From the NCBI GenBank assembly GCA_012845835.1, contig JABAKD010000007.1:4913358-4977357 (forward strand): 64,000 nucleotides of DNA. Direction: 5' to 3'. A model generated the notes under the pieces. It saw only the letters and a list, made by a program, of their open reading frames with translations, did not search any database and was not told the origin of the DNA. The stretch is from Undaria pinnatifida (lineage: Eukaryota > Sar > Phaeophyceae > Laminariales > Alariaceae). Shown piece by piece: positions 42,901-51,819 of this stretch (its first letter is position 1; the number at the start of each line of letters is the position of its first letter). The translations under genes were made by a program, and so were the position numbers.

Positions 42901-45900
42901 CCAATCATTAAACACACGGCGGCGGCGGCTGCGACACGGGCAGTGGTGAAGGGGAGAAAGGGGCAAGCGCGGGGGGTATCGGCGCTAAGAAGGGTCAGTT
43001 GAAATGCGAAGAAAGAGACGAATCCGGAGTGGCGAGAGGGGGAAAGGGGCACAGGGGGGGGGGATGGCGGTAAGAAGGAGTGATATGAATTACGAAGAAA
43101 GAGACAAATCTGGCTCAAGGACTGATTCATGCCGTACACACGTACGGACCATCTTGTCTATTGCTCTGTTACGTCGAGGCACGGCTCCGAAGCAAGAGCT
43201 CCTCTGCCCAAAGGAGGCAAAACATAGTCGCTCGTGTTGGTCCACCAAGCCAGAACCCTAGGTTGACTATATCTGAAGGGTTCTTTTTTCAATATCTGAA
43301 TTTTCTTGTCATTATATCACGTTCTTGTCTTTTGTTTCTTCGCCCACGCTGCCCAAGGTCGGATGGCTAGTGATGGTTTGTAACGATGCAATTCCCAAGA
43401 CATACGAAAAAATAGCAGCACACAGTAGGGTCCCCCAGGAATGAAGTGGTGTGCCAGAGCAATGAGGTCGCAGCCTTATTCTCGTTCCAGGTTATGAGTG
43501 CTATTCCCAGACGCGCCAAACGATTTCGAATCGGGAGACGGCACGTTGACGGCTTAACCGACCGCAATTTGCCAGGAACATACTTTGACTGACGCCAAAC
43601 TACTAGACTAGGTCTTTTAGTGTGGAATGATCGGTTTTACACCCTTTACCGCGGGATGTTTCCCTTGGCTGGCCGTCTCCTGACGTGTTTGACCAAAACA
43701 GGCAAAAAACAGCGTGATTACGAAAGATGCACGAAAAAGACAGCAGTGTCGCACTGACCATGTCATCTATTTCTGTTTTCCATCGTGACACGGCTTCGAA
43801 GCTCGCGGCGTTTCCCACTTCGTACATCAGGAACGCGCCCAACGCGTTCTTGTAGAAAGCCCGCGCGACCGGCCCGACCATAGCCTGCATGGAACGATGG
43901 GAGAACCAAAGTTTGTTTTAGTGTGTCGGTGCCATTCTCAACTGGTTTCGTTTCCGTTCGTTTCGATTTGTTCGGTTTGGTTTGGTTTGGTTTGGTTTGA
44001 TTTCGTTTGGCAGTGAGGTTTGGGTTCGTTTGATTTGTTTTTGGCTTGGTTCGGATTGGTCTCATTTCGTTTTTTTATGTTCCGTTTGGTCTCATTTCAG
44101 TATGATCGTAGCACAACGCTGCGTTTGATTTTGATTTAATTTGGTTTGGTTGGGGTTAGGTTGGGTTGGGCTGGGTTAGGTTGGGTTGGGTTGGGTTGGG
44201 TTGGGTGGGTTGGGTTGGGTTGGGTTGGGTTGGGTTGGGTTGGGTTGGGTTGGGTTGGGTTGGGTTGGGTTGGGTTGGGTTGGGTTGGTTGGGTTGGGTT
44301 GGGTTGGTTGGGTTGGGTTGGGTTGGGTTGGGTTGGGTTGGGTTGGGTTGGGTTGGGTTGGGTTGGGTTGGGTTGGGTTGGGTTGGGTTGGTTGGGTTGG
44401 GTTGGGTTGGGTTGGGTTGGGTTGGGTTGGGTTGGGTTGGGTTAGGTTGATTTGGGTTAGGTTGGGTTAGGTTGGGTTGGGTTGAATTGGGTTCGGTTGA
44501 GTTGTTCTGATTTTGGTTGTATCGTTCGACTCCGTGTTGGGTATTGATTGTTGTCGTTTCGCTTCGTTTCGTTTCAGTATCGATTGTATTGCTTTTCCCC
44601 TGACCTTCTTAGCGATGTCCCAGAGCTGGAGCTTGACCGTCCTGCCTTTCACCGATATCCGCTTCCGCAAGAAGTCGACCCCAACCGTAGTCTTGTGGCG
44701 CTCTGAGAAGTAGTCGTGCATATATCTGGTGCAATTGTAGAGGTAGTAACAGTAGTACAGCAGTAGAGGTAATAGTGTAGTGCTATTATTTGTAGTAGCA
44801 AAGCAGTAGTGGTAGTAGCAGTGGTAGTAGTTATAGGAGTAGTAGTAGCAGTAGTAGTTGTAGTAGTGTAGTAGTAGCAGTAGTAGAAGTAGTAATAGTA
44901 GTATAGTAGTAGTGGTAGAAGTAGTAGTATATTCGTAGCAACACATAACAGTACTCGTAGCAGGGGCGTGAAGCAACGGTGGGAAGGGGGGCGAAAGTAA
45001 GGAGAAGGGAACGACGTGGGCGGGGCGGCCAAGGAGGAAGACATGCCCGCATCAGGCCAGGCCAGGCCAGACAGCCGACGAGCAACAAAGGCGGCTCCAT
45101 CGAACTAGGTTGCCAAAGACGGATAGCCGCCCCTCGTTGGTTTATCAATGAAGCCTGCCTGAATAACAGCAACGGCCAGGTTCAATCCTTTCACGCATCC
45201 CGTGTCCTCCTCGCAGGCCTATTTCATCATCTCTATACGTTTTCGTGCAACAGGGGAAAAAAAATACATCTGGTCGCCCCCCCCCCTCCTCTCGACGAGT
45301 GTACCTTGCATTGATGTACGAGACTAATGGGACCCCGCCGCCCCCTCTCCCCGCTGTTGTCTATTGGTCTGCCCACCTCTTGATAAAGCTGGTTTTGCCG
45401 GTGCCTGGGTCACCGACGACCACGATCTTCACGGTAACAGTTGGCCCATCACTCTTCGCAGGGTCTTCGCTCGAAAAGATCCCGATATTGAATTGAAAGA
45501 TTTGAATCAAAGATTCGACATTAGGAGATCCGCAGGGGAGAAGATGCGAGCGTTTGAAAAATTACGGAAGATTAGTCGATTGGAAGATTTGATGACCAGG
45601 AAACGTCAAAGATTTGACGACAACTTACACTGTGGAACGTTTCGAGCATTCGAAGATTCGAGCATTCAAGAGTACACCACCGTATTCGAACAGTCGAAAC
45701 ATGGAAATTACTAACAATGGAACATTTAGGGGTTTGACAACTCAAAAGGAGGGGGGGTCCATCTCCGGCGTACCCTGCGCTTCTCTGACTTCGTGACAAA
45801 ACGACATCAACATAAAGCAGAGCGCATCTTTTGTTTTCCACGGCAACATGACACTCGTAACAACAACGAAACCAACACCAAGCGCGATTGCAACATCGCC

Positions 45901-46159
45901 AACGAAAACAACAACGCCGCCACCAATACCACCAACACCCACACAACTGTAACATAGAACTCCGAGGAATTTCCCACTTTTGATCATGAGAACGCTCCTC
46001 GAGGTGGGGTGTGAAGTCGATTAACTTTGGTTGGTCAGCCAGGCCCTGCCCGGCGGGCCCTACCACGCACCTTAACAACAGCAACAACAACAACAACCAC
46101 CACAACGACCACCACAACCGCAACCACCACCACCACAACAACGACGACGACAACAACAA

Positions 46160-46207
<48 letters not shown>

Positions 46208-46814
46208 CGACAGCAACAACAACAACAACAACAAAAATAACAACAACAACAACAGCCACCTCAAAAACAACAACAACAGCCACAACAACAACAGCATCCT
46301 ATTTCTGAGGCTCCTGACATGAAGAATAGTACGCCTCACCCCCAAAACTGCTTGTTATGAGAAAAATGAAAGCGCAACACCCAACTCACAATTGCACGGC
46401 CTTGGAAAATACACAACGCATACACAATGCAAAACTAGGCAGGCACGTCCGCTAATTTTGGGATAATGAGCACCGTCAATCAGGAACGGAATCGTCAATA
46501 AGAGAAGAAATGGTCGAAAATTGCCAACCCGGTCGAAGCAAGCACCATTGCTCACCTATGATGGTGAGAGCTCTCCTCGGAGTTGGGGTCAGATCGATCA
46601 ACTGCAGCTCGTCAGGCAATCCGTGTCCCGAGGGCTCTACAGCCCACTTATGCAAATCCGGTGTTCTGAACGGTCTGTAACCAGCCGCACCTTTGGCGTT
46701 ACCGGCTTCTTTTCCGTCGATCGCCGCATCAGCCCCTACCGCCGCACCAGCCCCCGGCTTTTTAGGCGCAGACGTGCCTCCGGGCGAGCTTTCGGGCGAC
46801 GCGGCCATCGTCAT
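39799..46814 (-). CDS. RAB32: Rab32-family GTPase paralog A with altered switch II (spliced gene, 3' exon missing)
   Basis: Six exons on the minus strand: 46814-46556, 45464-45377, 44725-44605, 43884-43759, 42235-42159 and 39961-39799, open throughout (about 280 codons) in phases 1, 2, 0, 0 and 2. Exons 3-6 match paralog B nucleotide for nucleotide in length. The P-loop is GDPGTGKTS, switch I has KTTVGVDF, G4 is NKCD and G5 is ETSAK. Switch II is abnormal: WDIAKK followed by AMVGPVARAF replaces WDIAGQ-DRFG, so the glycine and catalytic glutamine of DxxGQ are gone. An N-terminal extension of about 86 residues, rich in Ala/Gly/Pro, precedes the G-domain. It could be a GTP-locked or non-hydrolysing Rab, or a young pseudogene. 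Intact splice sites and frames favour a gene under some constraint. Confidence 0.78.
40065..40165 (-). pseudogene. Broken copy 1 of the ETSAK exon
   Basis: The minus strand reads ...RHGFMGLFET, then diverges where SAK should be; VKLYFQIDI resumes nearby, recalling AKLNFKIE. It lies in the intron just upstream of the intact paralog A exon at 39961-39799. Confidence 0.6.
40305..40400 (+). mobile_element. R7 (TTAA-type) element inside an M1 relic
   Basis: GTAACCCCTTTACAGCTGGA ... TTAGTATAGGGAGGGGTTTG ... CTAAAAGGGGTTAA; the following AAGGAGGCCCGTCAG is M1 body, so R7 sits at the GGTTAAGG site. Confidence 0.55.
40800..40862 (-). pseudogene. Broken copy 2 of the ETSAK exon
   Basis: The plus strand shares the block GGTCTCGAACCAC with the intact exon; translated, it gives a GLIEWFETSA-like string followed by a stop. 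The left half (FIGIDF) is eroded. A ~40-bp minisatellite follows immediately (40890-41090). Confidence 0.55.
40890..41340. repeat. ~40-bp minisatellite in paralog A intron, two blocks
   Basis: Units look like GCACCAGCCGGCGAAATCAC followed by AGGTTAGCGCTGGACTTGAAAA. About five units lie at 40890-41090 and three or four at 41215-41340, separated by broken exon copy 3. Confidence 0.75.
41128..41205 (-). pseudogene. Broken copy 3 of the ETSAK exon
   Basis: The minus strand gives CHRFIGWFEPS in one frame and an AINRATMEY-like lead in another, so it is frameshifted. It sits between two blocks of the same ~40-bp minisatellite, so exon copy plus minisatellite were duplicated together. Confidence 0.55.
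41375..41442 (-). pseudogene. Broken copy 4 of the ETSAK exon
   Basis: The minus strand begins EALKSFCLVE like the intact exon (RALHSFCLRF), then a four-base difference shifts the frame; the other frame reads FMGWFDTSF. This copy best preserves the exon start. Confidence 0.6.
41884..42148 (+). mobile_element. M1 MITE in paralog A intron, next to a splice donor
   Basis: 265 bp; left GACGCGTGCTGCGATAGAG, right CTCTATCGTAGTACACGTC; flanks CACA and AACA (one mismatch). Its right end is about ten bases from the exon 5 donor of paralog A. Confidence 0.8.
42159..42235 (-). CDS. RAB32: Rab32 paralog A exon 5 (NKCD)
   Basis: 77 nt between acceptor GCTGCAG|GTTCG and donor GACAG|GTAACT. It encodes VRLPDGTRLPVVIVANKCDL followed by ASVVDR. 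A MITE (41884-42148) ends only about ten bases into the following intron. Confidence 0.82.
42560..42895 (-). mobile_element. M1 copy (reverse) carrying an R7 insertion
   Basis: Reverse M1: GCCTGCTGCGATTTAG ... GAATGACGGAGCGCTC | R7 42596-42712 with TTAA on both sides | GACCAAATCGTCGAAACG ... CCAAGCCATGGGATG ... ACCTCTACCGTCAGCACGTGTC. Confidence 0.6.
43759..43884 (-). CDS. RAB32: Rab32 paralog A exon 4
   Basis: 126 nt between acceptor CATGCAG|GCTATG and donor GACATG|GTCAGT. It encodes AMVGPVARAFYKNALGAFLM and continues to SRWKTEIDDM. It is colinear with paralog B exon 3, but the first residues, AMVG, replace DRFG and extend the switch II change. Confidence 0.8.
43920..44500. repeat. TTGGG array with GTTTC/GTTTG flank in paralog A intron 3
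   Basis: From 44155 to about 44490 the plus strand is almost pure (TTGGG)n with a few 4-bp slips. It is flanked on the left by GTTTC/GGTTT repeats at 43945-44060. Paralog B has GTTTC repeats at the same intron position (8287-8330, 9100-9260). It is not a TTAGGG telomere repeat. Confidence 0.9.
44605..44725 (-). CDS. RAB32: Rab32 paralog A exon 3 (switch I; altered switch II)
   Basis: 121 nt between acceptor ACCAG|ATATATG and donor AAGAAG|GTCAGG. It encodes [20 protein letters not shown] and ends [11 protein letters not shown]. The last two codons, AAG AAG, stand where paralog B has GGA CAG (Gly-Gln). The donor is weaker than the others. Confidence 0.78.
44730..44945. repeat. GTA triplet array in paralog A intron 2
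   Basis: GTAGTAGCAGTAGTAG-type triplets abut the acceptor of the switch exon, in the same place as the array at 9550-9740 in paralog B. Confidence 0.85.
45377..45464 (-). CDS. RAB32: Rab32 paralog A exon 2 (P-loop)
   Basis: 88 nt between acceptor GCGAAG|ACCCTG and donor AAGAG|GTGGGC. It encodes DPAKSDGPTVTVKIVVVGDP then GTGKTSFIKR, an intact P-loop. The donor position and the split arginine codon match paralog B exactly. Confidence 0.78.
45985..46077 (-). pseudogene. Decayed copy of paralog A exon 1 end
   Basis: The minus strand reads GPAGQGLADQPKLIDFTP, close to EPSGHGLPDELQLIDLTP of exon 1, then continues out of register (HLEERS versus TPRRAL). It lies in intron 1 of paralog A next to a CAA repeat. 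It could be an alternative exon, but no matching donor is visible. Confidence 0.45.
46078..46295. repeat. CAA triplet array in paralog A intron 1
   Basis: About 215 bp of CAA with CAC, CAG and CGA variants. Poly-N/T/Q frames here are artefacts. Confidence 0.9.
46556..46814 (-). CDS. RAB32: Rab32 paralog A exon 1 (N-terminal extension)
   Basis: 259 nt from ATG (a second in-frame ATG lies at 46808) to donor ATCATAG|GTGAGC, phase 1. The product begins MTMAASPESSPGGTSAPKK, is low-complexity Ala/Gly, and ends LPDELQLIDLTPTPRRALTI. It joins in frame to the P-loop exon at 45464. Paralog B has no equivalent that I can see. Confidence 0.6.
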
Positions 46815-48440
46815 TGGTCACTGGAAACGGATTGCGTCGTTTTCATTGTTTTATGCGAAAAAACATCAGTAGTGGACAAGTCGCGTGGGCGTACTCACGA
46901 GCCCGTATTCGAAGGCAGCTTGCGCTGCTGGACTAGTGACGGTGACCGCCGGTAGGGACAACTCGCGACGCCTAAACTTCGAGGACACACTAGCTAGCGC
47001 TGGATTGCGATGACAATAAAGTTAAATCGATACACGACACACGTACGGAAATACGTTAGAGTTCAAGTGTGGTGAGCATAAGTATTATGGTCCCCGCCCA
47101 CCGGAGGATACAAATACAGAAGGAAACCAAAAGTAATGGACATAGCTCCCGGCGATGAGGGTGGCATGCCGCTTGTTCGTTAGGAGAGGCCAGGTGCACG
47201 TGGGGGATCAGGTCGGGGTGGCAATAGGGTGAAAAGCGATATCAGGTCAAAATATTGTGTGTGCGTCTGTTGACCGACGAAACATCGTGAAAATCAGTAG
47301 TTGGCCAATGAACGGCATTTTCGAACATGCGCGGAAAACTCTACTGACCGGGGGACGCGGCTTATGCCTTTCGTGGAATGCAGCGTTGCGATTGGCGGAC
47401 GCGAAGAAAAAAAAGAAAGAGCGGTGTGTAACCCTGTGTTCCGTTACCAGCTGGTTTGTATGATCACCATGCAACCGGCAGCTAGCCGTTACCGGCTAAA
47501 ACTTAGGAATCCACGGCTGAGTCGCCCCACCTTTAGAACGTGGACATGCCTCCGGGCAATACAGCCACACCATTGGTTGCTGGAAAATGAATGCATGGCT
47601 GCGAGTGGCAGACGAAATGAGAATGCGGCGTTGTGACTGGCCGACACGTGAACCAAAATCTCTTCATTGGGTTCACTGCGCTACTTACAAGTAGTGTGGC
47701 TCGATCTCCTCGTACTTCGTACGTGCTGTAGAGAAAACGCAATTGCATAGTCTAGGTCTGTGTTTCTGGTGTAGACTTTTGCGTTGTATCATAGGGCATC
47801 ATGCTGGACTCCACAAACAGGTTGATTCCGTGACACATCGAAACGGGGCCATGCCGATTCTTTGGCAAGGCAGATCACGATACCTATTACCACGACTACA
47901 GCAGTAGATGCATGCTAAGTACGGGTAGAGGCTCGCGCACCACGAAAAAAAAACATGGCCTTAATTAGATACCCATCGATTGATCTTGTAAAAATCAACG
48001 ATAATATCATGCCCGGTAGTTGCTCAGTTCCATGGTCAGTTGAGAAGCCAAGTCAGCCAGGAAAAGGTCTAGCCTGAAAACGCTTCCCCTATCGTAGATC
48101 GTGAGCAATCTGGGGTGTGTGGAGCGGGAATGGATCCGGAAGGCATGATTGATTAGGGGATACATACGAGAAGCAAATGAGGTGAGTTTGGTGGAGATGC
48201 GCTGTCATTCAGGAGAGAGACAAGGACACGGCAGCTAGTAGACAAGCGCTGGAAGTATATACGGCAGAGCACAGGAAACTGGTGGGGGTATCTGACTCGT
48301 ATCTGGTCAGCAACTGCAATGTACGAAACACCAATGAATAGGCCTCGTCGTGCGTACCAGGCATGAAGGATGCTCGAGAGATCCCCCTGTCAACGGCAGA
48401 TGGCTCAGTACTAAGCCAAAAAGTGTTGTTGTTATTGTTT
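46815..48440. other. 5' flank of paralog A and unassigned sequence
   Basis: A degraded copy of the exon 1 start lies at 47528-47595 (minus strand ...LPGGMST, compare SPGGTSAP; ATGCCTCCGGGC shared). No other gene feature was recognised. Confidence 0.35.
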
Positions 48441-48734
48441 TTCCTTCATCCCATTCATTATCCTCGCGCTACTCTCGCGCTCCCTCCCAGTAGCAACTCA
48501 GATCCGAGGTTACATAGCGGGCCCTCCTCCGCCCTCCCCATTACGGTACGTGCCTTCATTTTTATCACGAGAATAGAGTGTTTGCGAAAATACGTTTCTA
48601 AAAATTTACTTGCCTTCCGCTAAAAAAAGTGAATTGCCTTCCCACCGAGTTTTTGGTGTGTTTGCGCTAGCGGTAAACAAAATCCTGCAGGCGACGCCTC
48701 CGAAATTTAGTAGGGAAACGGGGATGTGCGCGAT

Positions 48735-48835
48735 TGTAATATACGTACGAGTACAGCAGCAGCAGTACGAGTACTCGTAGTATTATACGATATAATTATA
48801 CGATATACGAGTACTCGTTGTACGTACTCCAGTCT
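48735..48835. repeat. ACGAGTACTCGT palindrome cluster in T1
   Basis: TACGAGTACTCGTAGTATTA and ATACGAGTACTCGTTGTACG flank TACGATATAATTATACGATA, making a compound AT-rich inverted repeat of about 70 bp. Confidence 0.6.
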
Positions 48836-49092
48836 CGAGCCTCTCGTTTCAGGTGCAGCAGTACCTGGAACACGGTACATGCAAGCACCCAACAGACTAC
48901 AAATCAGAGGTATGGCGGTCTGTCTCGCGCGTAAAAAACTCCTTGTGAGCAGGGACTACCTCATTACACGTGCTACAAGCAGAGCAACGCCTTCCTCATG
49001 CGACGGAAGGGAAGGCGAAGCGCAGTTTCCCCATGGAACGTGGACCTGTTATTGCGAAGCACCACCCTGCGAAGAATCCGCAGTGAACGCAG

Positions 49093-49134
49093 CGGTTTAG
49101 GGCAGAGGAGTTTCCGCTCCTCTGCCCTAAACCG
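49093..49134. repeat. Perfect 18-bp palindrome inside T1
   Basis: CGGTTTAGGGCAGAGGAG, six-base loop TTTCCG, then the exact complement. No T run follows on either strand, so it does not look like a terminator. Confidence 0.85.
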
Positions 49135-49790
49135 AAAGTCATGCCACGCTTCAGTCGCGGTGATGTTGGAGAAGCGCGGTGGCTGCTGTCGCACAGATGG
49201 ACCGATACGAGTCCTATCTTGCCAGATGCGGCACACGATAGCCGCAACCAAGGCGCGTGGTGTCGCTCTCTGCGTTGAGGCTCCTCTCCGCGTGCGTGCG
49301 TTCGACCCCGCCAGCTGCGAGAAGTTCACCACAGCTTGCAGCAAGCGCTGAACCCTTGGTCACGGACGCAGAGGGCAGCAACAGACGGTTCATCACCGGC
49401 CTGCTGCATATCTCTGATGTTACGCCTGCGCGTCGTGCTCAGGGTACTACCCTCTCAATCCTCCGTGCGTTCGTATTAGTAGCTTGTGTTGTGTCGTGAC
49501 AACAGCGTGGTGCTTCAAACTGGTCCTGCTTAGGGCGCTATAGACCCTTGCAGAGGCGTTCTGCCTCGGACAAATGCTCGGTGTGTTGTAGGCCAATGAA
49601 ACAGAGAGACAAAATTTACCGTAACTTTTGATCAAAACCTACCTTCGACAAAGTACATTTTTGCCTTTTTTTCAAAAATTTACCGCAAATATTGCCTTCG
49701 GGACAATTTTTGAAGAAGTAAATTTCTAAAAACGTACTTTCGCAAACACTCTAATAGTTCAGCATTTTCTTCCCTCGTCGACTCGTCGAC

Positions 49791-51480
49791 TTGTACCTAC
49801 CCACGCTGCTAGGCGCTCTCAGTAGTAATTGATCCTGCTTCATTTTCATTTATGCATTTTTGCAAATAAAATAACATCTGATCACGGTGGTAATTGAACT
49901 TAACGATGTAGGAGTATTCGAAGGGAACGACTAGACCACCGGAACGACTAGACCACCAGGGCGGTCGTCGTGTATGGAGAGTACTGGGGAAAAAATGTCG
50001 AAACATGGGTTTCATTAGATGTTCATTGCCTCGAGTATGGAAGAGGACACGTAAATTGGCACGACGTTCCACCAAGTAACGCGTTGGTCGAGTAAGATCA
50101 AGTGCGCGCGCACAAAGGTTGGCATACCATGTGGGTGTGTCGTATGTAGTGAACGTTACTTCTACGAGGTGAATGTTTACCGTAAAGAGTAGAGAGGAAT
50201 GACGCGGTAGCAGGACGTCGTCGCAAGGAATAGGAGGAGCAGAACAGGGGAGCTTACACACAAGGGTAAACTCTTCACACCTGCATCTGAACGTTGGACA
50301 GTAGTCATCGTGCCTTAAGCTATGGTTGGCCCAACAACCAGGGTACCTTGCCGCTTTTTCGAGTAAATGCTGGACATTCTCTCAAAAATATTATACCTGA
50401 GGTATACCTTAAACCTCCAACCCTAACCGAATGAAACGCAACCGACCATTGTATCATAGGGTGAAACCCCCTTCGTCTCGTCCATAGTTTGCATCAACCA
50501 TCGTGTCGAACAAGTGGTACGCTCTACAGCAGTAATGCACCCCGGACAAGGGGTAAGCTCTACTGCATTCCAGACGCCAAGATAACTAAAAAAATCGGAG
50601 CATAGGGATTTCTGTACGAATCAAAAAAATGACAGCTATCTCCAACTTTCTTTTCAATCGGTTTTGCTCCAGCTGACATGTATATACAACCGCCCGTGTC
50701 TGGGCTTTCGAAAAGATGGACGTGACGTTCGAAAAACAAAACTCGTGCTCCCCTTGCCCCACGAGCGCCCATTTCAAGCGATCCACCATCTTCAAAATCA
50801 TCATCGGTCAGGCTCGAGCTCGTCTCGCCACGACTCTGCGTTAGCCGGTCGAAGACAAGTCATCTGCCAATCATTTGAGCGCACAGTCATCCCCTTCTAA
50901 TAGTGTATACCCACTATACAGGAAATACCCGTACTGACTGCGAGGCTGTCCGGGGGGAAGGGAAGAAAGGGGGCTCTCCCGTTTGGCGGCGAGTACTTGT
51001 TCATTTTTATATACCGAGGACGAGCAAATGATCAAAACAACAATAAACTAATCGAAGGTGATGATGATGTGATTGTTTCTCGCATTTCTTTATTGACCAA
51101 CATGATCACATTAACTATTTTATTGACCAACATGATCACATCAACTATTAACCAATCAAAGGTGATGATGATGTAATGTCATTGTTTACCGCGTTTTTTA
51201 ATGAGCAACATGATCTGTCAACGATCAACTAACAACACATGCCAACGACCAACATTTTTTTTTTTTCTTCACACACATCTACTTTTTCAGTTTCTGGACA
51301 AGCCGTGGTCACAGGTGTCGTCCCTTCTCCCCCCCGGTTCTTGCCTTCAATTTAAATCTCGAATAGGGTTCAGAAATCCCACTGCTCCTCGATTTCTCAT
51401 CCAGCGCTGCTAACTCACGCTCTCGCGCTTTCCGCAAGTCAATTTGTGCACTAGAAAAAGTCCCCACAAATTTATACGAG
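49791..51480. other. Unassigned stretch
   Basis: It includes tandem repeats at 51035-51235 built from ATTGACCAACATGATCACAT and CAAAGGTGATGATGATGT. No gene recognised; the 150-codon minus frame at 49809-50261 has no motif. Confidence 0.4.
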
Positions 51481-51486
51481 TATGCA

Positions 51487-51570
51487 CTCGGGGGGATTCG
51501 AACTTGCGAGACTGACCTATGCCAGGCTCGAAGATAACCTGATACGCCACCTGGGCGACCGGCCTATGAT
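51487..51570 (-). other. tRNA-like sequence (degenerate or SINE head)
   Basis: The minus strand reads GCCGGTCGCCCAGGTGGCGT ... CAGGTTATCTTCGAGCCTGG ... GCAAGTTCGAATCCCCCC. The D-arm style, an AGGTT/AGCCT stem and box B are tRNA-like with a long variable part (Leu/Ser type), but acceptor and T stems do not pair. Confidence 0.35.
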
Positions 51571-51636
51571 ACATTACTATGTAGGGTGGAGTTGCACCGG
51601 CTGTTCATGAGGCTTCCTCGCTTGAAAAGCTCCATA

Positions 51637-51765
51637 AGAGGCGGTCTGAGTGAGGCGGTATCCCGATATAAGGCGCTCAATATCGCTAGGAGCGACTGGG
51701 GAATTGCACTCATAACCCAGAATCAACAACACGGCCTCCCCCCACAAGGCGATCATATGGCCCTT
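51637..51765 (+). repeat. Dispersed repeat R3, copy 3
   Basis: GGCGGTCTGAGTGAGGCGGT ... AGCGACTGGGGAATTGCACT ... CACGGCCTCCCCCCACAAGG. Confidence 0.7.
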
Positions 51766-51819
51766 CCACACACCACCGCCTTGCTCCGTGGGGATCCCTA
51801 CCGTACCGGTATTTCGAAT

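Larger units (their letters stand above)
48576..49751. mobile_element. T1 DNA transposon (1176 bp, TA target site)
   Basis: Inverted ends of about 36 bp with three mismatches, starting GAGTGTTTGCGAAAATACGT on the left and GAGTGTTTGCGAAAGTACGT as the complement of the right end. TA flanks both sides. It is inserted in an R5 repeat whose uninterrupted copies serve as empty sites. The interior has overlapping plus-strand frames of 117 codons (48998-49351) and 80 codons (49257-49499) with no recognisable transposase, so it may be non-autonomous. TA targets fit Tc1/mariner-like elements. Confidence 0.82.
48455..49790 (-). repeat. R5 copy interrupted by T1
   Basis: Left part 48455-48573 (CTCAGATCCGAGGTTACATA, GGTACGTGCCTTCATTTTTA, TCACGAGAA) and right part from 49754 (AGTTCAGCATTTTCTTCCCT) read as one reverse R5 copy, compare 15428-15600. 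Confidence 0.75.

Noticed and set aside
44146-44470. Three overlapping 94-99-codon frames made of LGWVG repeats
   Set aside because: They are translations of the (TTGGG)n array, open in every frame because the unit has no stop.
45480-45714. Plus-strand charged frame (RFD/EDL-rich) inside paralog A intron 1
   Set aside because: It is built from short GATTTGA/GAAGATTCGA repeats and lies antisense in an intron; no homology recognised.
46011-46322. Poly-Asn, poly-Thr and poly-Val frames
   Set aside because: Products of the CAA triplet array in an intron; no start context or conserved flank.
45572-46345. 257-codon minus-strand frame
   Set aside because: It consists mostly of Leu from the CAA array plus intron sequence; the only gene-like part is the decayed exon 1 fragment.
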